From Heliocidaris erythrogramma (lineage: Eukaryota; Echinodermata; Echinoidea; Camarodonta; Echinometridae): DNA of 64,000 nt. The notes under the pieces are model-generated. The model worked only from the letters and a program-made list of their open reading frames with translations. It ran no database searches and had not been told where the DNA came from. Below are positions 9,332-19,260 of the stretch, piece after piece. The number at the start of each line of letters is the position of its first letter. Positions within the stretch are counted from its first letter, which is position 1. Position numbers and translations under genes: made by a program. The stretch lies in NCBI GenBank assembly GCA_025617745.1, contig CM046853.1:7746873-7810872 (forward strand), in the 5' to 3' direction.

Positions 9332-9482
9332 GCTTAGGGTTAGGGTTTAGGATTAGGGTTAGGGTTTAGGATTAGGGTTAGGTTTTAGGATTAGGATTAG
9401 GATTAGGATTAGGATTAGGGTTAGGGTAGGGTTTAGGATTAGGGTTAGGGTTAGGGTTAGGGTTAGGGTTAGGGTTAGGGTT
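9332..9482 (+). repeat. Interstitial telomere-type TTAGGG array
   Basis: Mostly TTAGGG, mixed with TTTAGGA and ATTAGGA variants in the left part and pure TTAGGG near the right end. Unique sequence on both sides shows that it is internal and not a chromosome end. The asparagine-proline reading frame over it is an artefact. Confidence 0.95.
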
Positions 9483-9504
9483 TACTGCGGCATACGCGTT
9501 CGTG

Positions 9505-9750
9505 CTGCGATCAGCAGTCCTTCGAAAGGTTGGGTGCCTCTTAATTCCAAGCTCGTATGTCAAAATTATACCATGAAATATGACATAACTTCGGCTACTT
9601 TAGGTACTTACAATACTTTCCGCATAACTGTCGTCTTTCTTTTCGATGAGGATGATATAAAAAAGGTCTATTAATTTCCTGGCTCCTGTACAAAAAACTT
9701 TTCGGAGGCCGGTGTATAGTTTGCAATACGCATGCGCGTCAGTATATGTT
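9505..9750 (+). repeat. Left arm of a 4.5-kb long inverted repeat
   Basis: The reverse complement of this stretch is found at about 13693-13972. Shared blocks include CTGCGATCAGCAGT, ACTTACAATACTTTCC and AAGAAAGACGACAG in complement, and CATGCGCATTGCAA-type sequence at the inner edge. Homology ends near GCATGCGC. Confidence 0.75.
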
Positions 9751-10798
9751 TTTACGTATGTTCGAATTCTCGCTCGCGAGATCGAGAGACGAGAGGGAGG
9801 ATTACAATTGAGTGAAAAAAGTGACATTTGATCGACTCTATAAATTTATGAGGAAGAGCTGATCTGCGGAAGGTCTATTTAGGTAAGTGGCATTGCATAC
9901 TGTAAACGTGGAATATTTCGCGGTTTGGAAATGTGGAAAGTTGAGTTTTTGTTAGTGCTTTTTATAAAGGTATTAAAATCTCGTTTGGCATGCTTCTCAT
10001 TAGTCAAGAAGATACGCATTTAGGGAATTTGGAATGATTGTTTTCTTTACATGTAAGCTCTGTTATTTGGGCTCAAGATTGTTTGAAATTGGATTCCTTG
10101 AATCGCGCCATAAGTTTTTGAAAGAAAACCAATTATCGTTGAGGTTCTTTGAATTCCTTTTTACGTTAATTGTAACCGGGCGTTTGCCCCGTTTTTATTG
10201 ATGAAGGCTAATCACTGTAATATTCCTTCATAAGGTAAAATAGTTCTGCCCAGTTAAGAGATTGAGCGTCGGAATGTACGTAAATTAGTTCAGAGGTATA
10301 TATTGTAATTAGGTAATATTAGAAAGTTTGAGGGAAGTGAAGGATTGAAGGATTGAGTGTTTAAGATGGAATAATATTGTGACGCGATAACATTCATGAC
10401 AATGATTTTTATATGAGTAACACAGATTTCTATGTGTGGGACATGTGCACAAACATGTTAGACCTGGAAAGGTGTGTGGTATATGTATTTTAAGATTATG
10501 GTTGAAGAATCGAGGGCAATTTGATTAATTCATTATGGCTCTATTACCTTGGTGTGAGGCATTGGAATATATATGATTGTAAGTCATTTCTTTTATAGTA
10601 ATTCTAAAATATGAATAGATATTTGGGATGATGAGTTGTCTTTATTTACGATTTACAGTTCCTTGAACTCTCAAATTTCAAGTTGATATTGATAGAAGCC
10701 TTATCTATTTTTGATATAGGACAAATTTTTGTTATGGAATTCAAACTTAAAGTAAAATTAATATGTATGACAACTGAGTGATTGTAAATCTGTTCTTT
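9751..10798. other. AT-rich, no gene seen
   Basis: Lies inside the 4.5-kb inverted repeat. ACTGTAAACGTGGAATATTT at about 9899 resembles the end of the MITE at 12930-13122. No exon was recognised. Confidence 0.4.
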
Positions 10799-11149
10799 TC
10801 AGAAAAAAGGTTTGCGGTACAACCATGTGAGTTGGAATAACTCCACGTTCCGGTCAGAATGCTCTGGCCGTCGTCAGGAGAATGAGAAGAGCGAATAAAT
10901 CAGCAGAATTTATATATGAAGCAGCAATTCACTTAATAAAATGGATGCAAACAAATAACATAGAAAGAAATAGTAACAGTAACATCAAAGTATCTACATT
11001 GAAAGAATAAATAACATCAAGGTACCTGCATTGAAAGGATAAGTGACATCAAACGAATCCTGCGTTGAAAAGAAAACAATGAAAGCAAGTGAACAATAGG
11101 ACTAAGAAATCAATTAACTGTCTGGATAAGCTGGAAACAAGGTAATCTG

Positions 11150-11570
11150 TGGAGAGAAACATGACATCCTGTTGGGGAAAGAAATTAAGGTTAAAACATA
11201 TATATGGAAAAGGTGAAATATTGACAACAGAATGAGTATACTAATAATAAATGTTGTGAAAGGCTGTGGAGAGAAAAAACAATGATAATGAACAAACTGA
11301 GGAGAGAAAAAAAAAAAAAAAAAAACATGAAATCCTGTCGGAGATAATCTGTGGAGAGAAACAAGTCATCCTGTTGAGGAAAGACATTAAATTTAAAACA
11401 TACATGTGGAAAAAAGGGTGAAATAATGACATCAGAATGAGTATCCTAATGATGATTATAATGAATGAAACAACAAAACAAAGGTAATGAACAAGTTGAG
11501 GAGAGAAACATGAAATCCTGTTGAGGGAAGTAATTGTGGTTAAAATACATAAAAATTATAACACTAGTTA
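11150..11570. repeat. Imperfect tandem repeat, about three units
   Basis: Units start at about 11154, 11355 and 11502 with GAGAAAC.ATG..ATCCTGTT and run through AAAACATA and GAATGAGTAT.CTAAT. They lie in the non-coding half of the second PLE. Confidence 0.7.
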
Positions 11571-12032
11571 TTATTGGAAGAGTGAAAACCATATGTCGCT
11601 GATCTGTAAACCCTTATCCTGTGTAACTGTGTCATGTTTGTGAATCTCGATGGCTTCACGGACCCTCCTGGTATACCAGTTGGAAGCGGGGGCTACAAGT
11701 TTGGTGTCTTCCCAGTTAATCTGGTGATCACGAGTGACAGAATGATTGATAATGGCAGATCGGTCGTAGTGACCAAGTCTCCCATGGGCACGGTGTTCCT
11801 TGATGCGAGATTTGATGTCCCTCCCAGTCTCTCCGATGTAGACCTGACCACAGGAACATGGTATGCGGTACACTCCTGGTTTGCTGTCGGGAGAAGCTGT
11901 GTCTTTGTGTGTGTAGAGAGACTTGTGAAGTTTGTGTTTAGAACTGAAGAAAACCCGTATGTTGGCCTTCCATTTTATTAAGTGAATTGCTGCTTCATAT
12001 ATAAATTCTGCTGATTTATTCGCTCTTCTCAT
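11571..12032 (-). CDS. GIY-YIG endonuclease of a Penelope-like element
   Basis: A 153-codon open frame. The nuclease begins with PGVYRIPCSCGQVYIGETGR, where GVY and YIG form the signature pair and the R of ETGR is the conserved arginine. IKSRIKEHRAHGRLG follows, then SAIINHSVTRDHQINW and, near the end, the helix REAIEIHKH with the conserved glutamate. The chain stops after ISDIWFSLFQ. The first 20 or so codons lie in the terminal repeat arm and may not be native. The domain looks intact, but without a reverse transcriptase the element cannot move by itself. Confidence 0.85.
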   Translation of the reverse strand: MRRANKSAEFIYEAAIHLIKWKANIRVFFSSKHKLHKSLYTHKDTASPDSKPGVYRIPCSCGQVYIGETGRDIKSRIKEHRAHGRLGHYDRSAIINHSVTRDHQINWEDTKLVAPASNWYTRRVREAIEIHKHDTVTQDKGLQISDIWFSLFQ

Positions 12033-12036
12033 TCTC

Positions 12037-12075
12037 CTGACGACGGCCAGAGCATTCTGACCGGAACGTGGAGTT
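12037..12075 (+). ncRNA. Degenerate hammerhead-like core in PLE arm
   Basis: CTGACGA (12037-12043) fits the hammerhead CUGANGA core. It is followed by a strong hairpin, CGG-CAGA around GCAT with TCTG-CCG (12044-12063), in the stem II position. After that GGAACGTGG stands where GAAACGTC would be expected, so the A-rich box and the cleavage base are altered. An inverted copy lies in the left arm at about 10840-10873. Probably a decayed ribozyme. Confidence 0.4.
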
Positions 12076-12113
12076 ATTCCAACTCACATGGTTGTACCGC
12101 AAACCTTTTTTCT

Positions 12114-12927
12114 GAATTACAACTTCACCATGCAAACCTTCAAATCCTAAATCTGTTCTTTGTTTAACAGTAATTCCAGTATTGGAATTGATTGCGTTCA
12201 GGCAGTGCATTGGTCCCTGTGACGAGTGGGTGTTGATACCCGGGTAAGCAGTAATGTTATATTTGATTGGGCGACGCCCTATTTAGAAACCTCATTGTAT
12301 GTATGGTTGTGTCAATTATTATAATTGTACGGCATCGATTTATAAATTTAAATTGAAATCATTTGAGATTAATACAGAATATTTTAGAAACTTTATAGTT
12401 TTTGTGCAAAATAATAATTTGACTTGTGGATGCTATCCTATTGAATTATTTTGAGATGTTCTCTGTTCATGGACAACGAGGGGTGTAGTTAGTGAGATTG
12501 TACAATTTTAGGGGATTTGTATGTCATTTTAAGAGGATAATGACGATGGTCTCTTTGTCTGCCATTCTTGAGGTTTGGGTGTTACAAACATACAAGGATT
12601 AAGGGTGGTTAGACGGCTAGCTACGAGGAATACTGAGCATTCATAACTTGAAGAATTTAATGCAACAAATAACTTTTAATACATTTCTAATCTTGTAGTG
12701 ATATTTGCCAAAGTATATGGACACTCTGTCATAGTAAATTTGCTACATTCAGTGTCTTCAACTCTAGTTTATTAAGATCAATTATTGACATGTCATTATT
12801 TGATTGTACACTTATTACTGTTTTGATTATATCTTGCAGGGTTTTTTGTCTTTACTATAATAAAAGATGAGAACAGACAACAGTGGTTGCCCATATGTGC
12901 TCTCTTATTTTGAGTGACCTACTTCGA
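12114..12927. other. No gene recognised
   Basis: AT-rich DNA to the right of the PLE, still inside the 4.5-kb inverted repeat. No credible exon. Confidence 0.4.
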
Positions 12928-13122
12928 ACTACGACAGAAATTTTCGCGCATTTCGCGCAGCATGAAACGTGCGCGAAAATAAAATCACGCGAATATTTTT
13001 GCTTATGTATTCTTTTGTCCATGCGCCTAGCGCATCAGCGAAATTAAAAACACGCTAAATTCTCTTTACTCAGTCGAGCGCGAAAAATTAATCGCGCGAA
13101 AATTTCCACTTTTACAGTACAA
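12928..13122. mobile_element. MITE with GAAATTTTCGCGC ends
   Basis: The left part has ACAGAAATTTTCGCGC and the right end is the complement of TACTGTAAAAGTGGAAATTT. CG-rich words (TCGCGCGAAAA) recur inside. No frame. Confidence 0.55.
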
Positions 13123-13181
13123 GATACTTAAATTTTAAAAATATGTACCTACGGCACAACTATACATCGTCATTTGCCCAT

Positions 13182-13317
13182 GTAAATTGTCAGACCCACG
13201 GAATAGTAGTGGTTTCACTCAGGAAGCTGCCACTTCGTGGAAGTGGCAGCGAAGTGGCAGCGAAGTGGCAGCGTCCTGAGTGAAACCAGTACGATTCGGT
13301 GGGTCTCATAATTTACC
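13182..13317. mobile_element. Foldback element with GAAGTGGCAGC tandem core
   Basis: The left arm GTAAATTGTCAGACCCAC and GGTTTCACTCAGGA pair with the right arm TCCTGAGTGAAACC and GTGGGTCTCATAATTTAC. The centre holds several copies of GAAGTGGCAGC. Confidence 0.8.
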
Positions 13318-13692
13318 AATTCAAATGACCATTGAAAATATGGCCATATAAGTTATTTTTTGGAATTAAAGTATCATATATACGATGCCACTTACCTAAA
13401 CAGACCTTCCGCAAATCAGCTTTTCCTAACAAAGAATATGTAGAATTGATGAATGTCACTTTTTACTCTCAATTTTCGAAACCAGTCCCATTCGCCATGT
13501 TGTTGAAGCAGAAGCGAAAATAGGCACTTGCGCATGCGCCTATGAATATTTATTACGACGGCATAGTTTTCGTCACAAGAATAATGAATATTCATATATC
13601 CACTGTGATCCGGCAATCTCTACTCGCTCGAGCTCCTGCCTGCCTGCCACTCGTCTGAATGAATATTCATAATGCTCCCTTCTTGTCTATAT
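13318..13692. other. No gene recognised
   Basis: AT-rich, with several ATGAATATTCAT words. Not assigned. Confidence 0.4.
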
Positions 13693-13972
13693 ATATTGGA
13701 GCTGCTGACGCATGCGCATTGCAAGCAAATCACCAACCTACGGAAGTTTTTAGTACAGGCTTTTGGAGATAAATAGGCCTATTTTGTATCATCCTCATTG
13801 AAAAGAAAGACGACAGTCAATTGGAAAGTATTGTAAATGTAATGTAAGTACCTAAAGTAGCCTAAAATCAACTAATGTCATGTTTCATGGCTATCATTTT
13901 GACAAACGACCTTGTAATTAAGAGACATCCAACGGGACATCCAAGCAATCAAAGTACTGCTGATCGCAGTAT
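13693..13972 (-). repeat. Right arm of the 4.5-kb long inverted repeat
   Basis: Reverse complement of 9505-9750, with some indels. The two arms enclose the second PLE and the MITE at 12.9 kb. Confidence 0.75.
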
Positions 13973-13976
13973 GCCC

Positions 13977-14035
13977 CCCAGGGAGTTCCACCGCCTTGCT
14001 AACGGCGTTGCCGTTGGCGGTGGAGCTCCTTGGAA
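13977..14035. repeat. GGAGCTCC-type hairpin
   Basis: GGGAGTTCCACCGCC and GGCGGTGGAGCTCC pair around GCTAACGGCGTTGCCGTT. It is similar in type to the hairpin at 8850-8926. Confidence 0.75.
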
Positions 14036-14039
14036 TTAT

Positions 14040-15178
14040 TGCTGACTGTGTCATTGACACTCACCACACAATGACACACCAGGTCCAGGTACCGGTAGGC
14101 AGGTCCCGACTCCGGCCCAGGATCACACCTTTTTCTAACTTCTATTCTAAGTAAGCTTCTTTCTGAGTTTAAAGTCAGGTCAAAACCATATGAGCATACT
14201 CAGAGAGTCCGATCCGTGATAACTCCTTGATATGACTTGCTGATGTGTGCATAGCTAGCTTACGATGTCATGCATCAAAATTAAAAAGTTAAACTTAAAG
14301 CCAAATTATAAGCGTGTGCTTCCTTTGCGCATATATGCGCGATGTATAAAAGTAATGGACGCGCGAAGGGTACAATTTGTGGGAATTCCCCCTTCATGAA
14401 AAGTGCAATGCGAATACCCCTGCGTCATTAGTCTCTTTCCCCAGGAGTTTTGATTATCGTTAGGAAAAATACTCGACTCCGGACAGTATTTTTTTTCACT
14501 CAAATAAAAATTACCAGCGTATCAGAATCATTGGAAATAAACCAAAACATACGAAATTCATCTATACATGTATTATAATTTTATGATGTATATGCCTTAT
14601 CTTATGACATGAAAGAAATAAAGTGTGCTGCCTTAAATTTGGTTTTTGCTATAGTTATCACAATAATATCACAAGCAAAATAGTAATAGAGAGTAGAAAT
14701 GAGATTAGTCAGCCTCTTGCCAATAAGAGGCCTTTCACACTCCCTGCTGGACTGCTCCAAGTTAGACCCAGACCGCTCTCGTGGAACGGTTCTTGAAGAA
14801 CGGTTTGTTTGCTTTCACACTCCGCGCATTTTTTAATGCTCAAATCGCTCAACGAGTCAAAGTGGTCTTGTTGCTATCGCAGCTCAGGTCAGCGGGTCAA
14901 TTTTTTGACGTATACTGCCTGCCTGATGGCTCTATATCTTTCCAAGGCTTCTTTTTTTTCTTTGTTTTTATTGTTTTCATCATCCTATCGTCTTTTCTTT
15001 CTTTAGATTTCTCTTGTCTTTCTTTATTTTTAGACATTCTATAATTTTTCCTTTCTATCTGTTCTTTTTTCCATCATTCTATCGTTTTGTCTTTCTATCT
15101 TTCTTTAAATTTCTTATTTTTTTCTTTGCTTTTATTCATTCTATTATTAATTTTTCCCTTTCTATCTTCTATCGCTAT
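14040..15178. other. No gene; pyrimidine-rich right part
   Basis: From about 14940 to 15170 the + strand is a long TTTCT-rich tract. GCTTTCACACT occurs near 14812 and again near 15510 (TCGCTTTCACACT), so these are probably parts of one dispersed repeat. No exon. Confidence 0.45.
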
Positions 15179-15345
15179 TGTGCCGACAAAAGGAGTTTGT
15201 ACAAGTGCTCTTTTATTCTAGCGTGCCCGGATCCTACCCGGGTCGCTATACACACCCTTCCTTGACTTTTGTATTTTCTTGTATTCTCTCATTCCTGCGT
15301 TGTGACCCGATGAGTGCAGGTCGAAAAGCTTCGTCACTATGAATT
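15179..15345 (+). mobile_element. Third Penelope-like element 3' tail
   Basis: The last codons of a PLE endonuclease (CRQKEFVQVLFYS then stop) are followed by a hammerhead-like motif at 15302-15340. The codons match the end of the copies at 5.96 and 7.02 kb (LCRQKEFVQALRLF). Confidence 0.75.
15302..15340 (+). ncRNA. Hammerhead-ribozyme-like motif, diverged copy
   Basis: Stem I GTGAC (15302-15306) pairs with GTCAC (15333-15337). The core reads CCGATGA instead of CTGATGA, then GTGCAGGTC, GAAA, AAGCTT and C15332. Compared with the copy at 7084-7131, stem I differs in sequence at several places but keeps pairing. The core U-to-C change would be expected to weaken or abolish activity. Confidence 0.6.
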
Positions 15346-15454
15346 TGTTAAATGTTATCTTTATATCTTCTATCATTTCCTCTTCTATCTTGCCTTGTGT
15401 TTTCTTCTATCGATGGCCTGCACTTTTAGGACAATCACGGAAAATCACACGAGA

Positions 15455-15628
15455 TCTCCCGCGAAACGCACACACTTACTTCCGGTTGAATAGTACGCTT
15501 TAGAATCACTTTCGCTTTCACACTGCACGTTGGAGCGGTCATAAGAATCGTTCCTCAAGACCACCTGCACCTCGCGAGGTGATCTTCTGGAGCGCTCCAG
15601 AAGAACGTGTGTGTGTTTCGCGGGAGAT
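15455..15628. repeat. Inverted repeat, TCTCCCGCGAAACGCACACAC
   Basis: TCTCCCGCGAAACGCACAC at the left pairs with GTGTGTTTCGCGGGAGA at the right. The middle is CG-rich with a CTGGAGCGCTCCAG palindrome. MITE-like. Confidence 0.7.
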
Positions 15629-15923
15629 TAGAATGCCTATCCTATGGCCTAACTTAAAATGCAGCCATGGAAAAAATTATTAGATCAAGAATGGTTATAC
15701 TGATAGTGTTTTTTTGTGGTAAGAAGGAAATAAAACCAAAAAAAATTTGCCAAACTTCCAAAAAACGCTCAGTATAGGGGTTATGGGGCCCAGTTTCCCT
15801 CCACAATTCCCTGACAAGCAAAAAAAAAAAAGGGGGGGGCAAGGGCGTACAAAAAAAAATTTTCACTCCGAAAATTATTGGGGGGCAAGTGGGGGGGGGG
15901 GCAAAGCTTCTGACTGGGGGGCA

Positions 15924-16080
15924 AATGCCCCCCCATGCCCCCCCCCCCATGCCCCCCCCCATGCCCCCCATGCCCCCCATGCCCCCCATGCCCCCCATAC
16001 CCCCCATACCCCCCCCCCCCCCCCCCCCCCCAGCCCCCCCCCAGCCCCCCAGCCCCCCCATGCCCCCCATGCCCCCCATG
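15924..16080. repeat. (CCCCCCATG)n minisatellite
   Basis: Nine-base units CCCCCCATG, grading into pure poly-C, run from 15924 to 16080. The Gly/Met- and Pro-rich frames on both strands come from this repeat and are not proteins. Confidence 0.9.
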
Positions 16081-16128
16081 ACGACCAGTGCTCTACCAAC
16101 TGAGCTATTCGGGCTCCCGTCGAAGCAA
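16081..16128 (-). pseudogene. 5' half of a tRNA-like sequence
   Basis: On the - strand GGGAGCCCGAATAGCTCAGT continues as TGGTAGAGCACTGGTCGTCA. This contains a good A box and D arm, and then runs into the CCCCCCATG repeat. The T arm is missing. It may be the head of a tRNA-derived SINE. Confidence 0.65.
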
Positions 16129-16325
16129 AGTCTCACATAATAAATGTAACATCGCGCCAAATCCACTCTGTGGAGTGTTGAAGGCGCATGTAGAAAAAAC
16201 GTTTTTACATGATTTTTAAAAGAATCAGATGTTATACACTTTTTGATGTCTTCAGGAAGGCTATTCCATAATTTAGGGCACGCGTGGGAAAATGATCCCC
16301 CCCCCCCCCCCCCCCCCCCCATTTT
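16129..16325 (-). mobile_element. LINE 3' end fragment
   Basis: The - strand frame has FSHACPKLWNSLPEDIKKCI followed by SFKNHVKTFFL, the usual C-terminal phrase of CR1/L2-type proteins, and then an untranslated tail with GCGCCAAATCCACTCTGTGG. That tail phrase recurs alone near 54550. Confidence 0.7.
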
Positions 16326-17555
16326 TTCGACTTTGGGGATACATATATATAGCGGTGCAGTTATTGAATTATATTATACAATTAAAGAATATCAGTCACA
16401 ATCGGATGAAACCACCTTAATTAGCGCCCGGAAATATTCTGAGGGCAGGCCACTGTAATTGCCCGAATATGAGTTTCAAAATTCAGAAACTAATTTTTAA
16501 GATCGGTCGTCGAATATGTTGCAATTTTGCAAAGTTAAATGGCCCTCAGGCTGATGCCAAATCAACTCATGTTTAGTGTACTCAATCACGAAAATAACAA
16601 AGGCCTACCTTTTGTTTTGTCCGACGTGTTTTCCGACTTTTTTCGAATCCCAGACACACTTAAACATTCGGGAGTCCGATGTCGACCAGTTGTCAGTTTT
16701 CATGAAGAAACTTGAGAATACTTATTTTTATTATATACAAACATATGGAAGAATCACTCTGCAATGTGAATGTACATAAACCGTTATCTCTCTTAATGGG
16801 TTTTCCCCGTGTTATCAAAATGTAGTCCGCAAATTAACTGAATCCACAACAATGTCGGACAGAACAAAATTTATAAATTTTATGATCGACAGTATGTAAC
16901 TGTGGCCCTATTGTGATGAATAAGTATACGATATATTATCGGCTTTGATTGTCCTTTTCAATAGCAACGCCAATGGGCTAACTTTTCATCCCAATACAAG
17001 AACGGCTTTTGTTGTTGTTGTTGTTTGCATCTATAATTATGTAGCCTTTGTCATGGTTTTATTAGTTATTATGGCATATAGACCTAAAACCATCTGCACT
17101 AACTTTGGGTGTACTCTTTTTTTCTGCATATTTTTCTTTCTTTTATATATATGTGTAATTATGAGAAAACATGACCGTGATCAAAATATCAACCCTTTTA
17201 AAAGCAAGAGGCAAGTTTAAATTGCCTCTAAAGCGTCACAGCAAATCGTAGATTTATACCGCATTGCGCGTCTGTGACAAAGGCTATAATACTGCAATAT
17301 TGGTGGGAATTCCCAACTCCTTCTGCATGTATTTCGCAATACGATAGATATCGACCGGTTCTATTGAAGTATTACGCAATAAACATTAAAGCATTGTTTG
17401 CCTGGGGCAATTTATCTGTAATAATAATGGACAGGACATTCAGATCGAGGAAGATATTTCCACATCCAGTTGGAAAGAATATAACATACTTTGAAATGCG
17501 CAGAATCACCTGATTTAGTCAATCCACATGCCTCCCCATGCCCCCCCCCCCCCCC
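16326..17555. other. No gene recognised
   Basis: AT-rich with a few homopolymers. The frames at 16576, 16945 and 17274 have no recognisable domain and no clear splice context. Confidence 0.4.
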
Positions 17556-17559
17556 CCCC

Positions 17560-17692
17560 ATTAGAGGCATCTATTCGTTCGAAATAGGCTTAGACAAAGC
17601 ATTGGGGGCCAGGTGCAGAGCAGCATTATTCACAAACAATCTTGTCCCTCCAATTGCTTTATCTATACCGAACGAATCGACGCCTCTGCATG
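17560..17692. mobile_element. Small MITE-like inverted repeat
   Basis: AGAGGCATCTATTCGTTCG and CGAACGAATCGACGCCTCT are near-complementary ends about 130 bp apart. No frame. Confidence 0.6.
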
Positions 17693-17784
17693 CCCCTATA
17701 TGCATGCCCTCTCATTGCCTGCTATATTCTGCACACCCTATACTGTGCAAATCAGGAATCATAATCTCGAGCTGATGGACTGCA

Positions 17785-17922
17785 GGGGAACGTTTCATCA
17801 AGCGTTTTGTCAGTGATATTTACCGACAACTTACTGTTATAAGCTACTGAAATCCTTGCATCTGACTGGCAGAGAGCAAATTTGTCAGTAAAAATCACAA
17901 TACACTTGATGAAACACTCCCC
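17785..17922 (-). mobile_element. 138-bp hairpin MITE, family M1, copy 1
   Basis: The ends are GGGGAACGTTTCATCAAGCG and the near-complement GATGAAACACTCCCC. The interior phrase AGCTACTGAAATCCTTGCAT is in the opposite orientation to the copies at 58247 and 59314. Confidence 0.85.
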
Positions 17923-18204
17923 AGGATTACAGACCAGGGCAATATACTTATTCATCAGTTTTGTTGAACCAAAATATAAAATTATGTTGCGAGCTAAGTA
18001 TGGGCCCATTCACGCGGGCTGCAGTGGAGAAATTATTTTGTTCATCAGACAGAGAGGTGCTTTTACTCCCGTTTTCAGGTGTGTTGGATTTTTACAATAA
18101 TCTTTCTCATTCTAGTGTATAGCATGCAGTGAGGATCTAGCGAGCACTGGCGTAGGCAGCCACTAAAAAAAAGCGAGAGCGAAAAGTGAAAGAAAAAGGC
18201 CTAA

Positions 18205-18500
18205 AGAGGCGCTATATAAGCCGTTATCTTTCTCTTAATTGATAAAACGTGAAAGTTTTCGCGCTTTGCGCAGGAAGGGGGAAATAACTCTCCTCTCCCC
18301 GCACCAACCCCTCTTACACACAGTAAAATTTTGCATCCAAATAATTGAAAAGCAGTCCGGGCGCCGAACTATAACTTTCCGCTTAAAAAATGTTTGCTAC
18401 GAGCCATTATCTTTCTCTCAAATTTACTAAAACGTAAGAGCTTTCGCGCTTCGCGCCGGAAGGGGGAAACTCCGCCTCCCTGCACCCACCCGTTACCAGA
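18205..18500 (+). repeat. Repeat family R, dimer 1
   Basis: Two copies, about 190 bp apart, of a unit containing GCCGTTATCTTTCTC, AAAACGT.A.AG, TTTCGCGCTTCGCGC, GGAAGGGGGAAA and the CAATAATTGAAAAGCAGTC region. The same unit occurs as pairs at 28.3-28.65, 30.06-30.55 and 31.37-31.64 kb, always on this strand. Confidence 0.8.
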
Positions 18501-18564
18501 AGCGGCGCTCCCGGGGGCAGGGTGGCACAGTTCCCCCCCCCCCCCCTCACACTCACACTTTTTC

Positions 18565-19120
18565 AAGTACCCCAAAAGTGCCCCTTTTTCCTTTTTATCT
18601 ATGAAGAGTGCCCCTTTTCTTCGTATGCTCTTTTTACCTTCTGATAAGTGCCCCTTTTAACTTCAGACATTATCTGCCTCTTATGAAATCTAATAATTGC
18701 CCCTTTTTCGTCTAATTAGTGCCCATTTCCTGTTCTAATAGTGCAAATTTTTCCTTCGGTAAGTGCCTTTTTCACTTCTGATAAGTACCCATTTTCCTTC
18801 GTATAACTGCACCCCTTATTCTTTGTGATATATGCCCTTTTCACCTTCTCATAAGTGCCCCCCCCCCTTTAACCTCACACATTACTGCTCCTTTTGAAAG
18901 CTGTGTCTTTGTTTTACGTCTGATAAGTGCCCATTTTCCGTTCCAATAGTAAAATTTTCCCTTCTTATAAGTGCCCTTTTTCACCTTCTGATAAGTGCCC
19001 CTTTTAAGCTCAGATAAGTGTCTCTTTGAAATCCGACAAATGTCCCTGTTTTCCTCTGATTGGTGCCCATTTTCCGTTCTAATAGTGCAGTTTTTCCTTA
19101 TGATAAGTGCCCATTGATAC
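18565..19120. repeat. GATAAGTGCCCCTTTT tandem array
   Basis: About 15-18 diverged units of roughly 30-35 bp, CTTCTGATAAGTGCCCCTTT and variants. A shorter array of the same type is at 27600-27740. Confidence 0.85.
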
Positions 19121-19124
19121 TTAG

Positions 19125-19260
19125 AATTAAAGGTGCACAAATGGTGCAAACATTCGAAAAAAGGTGCAATGTGCAGCAAACTTCGTAAAAGGTGCAATAT
19201 TGTACCATTTTGAGTAATTTCAATGATAAATCGGAAGAGGGTGCAAACTTGTACCTTTTG
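19125..19260. repeat. GGTGCAA array, short
   Basis: Several AAGGTGCAA/TTGTACC units directly after the GTGCCCC array. This is the same sequence type as the palindromic array at 26.94-27.6 kb. Confidence 0.7.

Larger units (their letters stand above)
10799..12113 (-). mobile_element. Penelope-like element with inverted terminal repeats
   Basis: Arms of about 144 bp at 10799-10943 and 11969-12113 are inverted copies of each other. Inside, the - strand encodes a GIY-YIG endonuclease (12032-11571), and the left half has three diverged copies of a roughly 150-200 bp tandem unit around GAGAAACATGACATCCTG. Inverted pseudo-LTRs plus a GIY-YIG nuclease are typical of PLEs. No reverse transcriptase is present, so the copy is defective. 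It is a different family from the copies at 5.8-7.2 kb. Confidence 0.8.

Noticed and set aside
9332-9482. Chromosome end
   Set aside because: Ordinary sequence continues on both sides of the telomere-type array.
9378-9563. Asn-Pro repeat protein
   Set aside because: The frame is the TTAGGG array read on the other strand.
15654-16322. 222-codon Gly/Met-rich protein
   Set aside because: Most of it is the CCCCCCATG repeat; only the first 35 codons after the poly-G are real LINE remnants.
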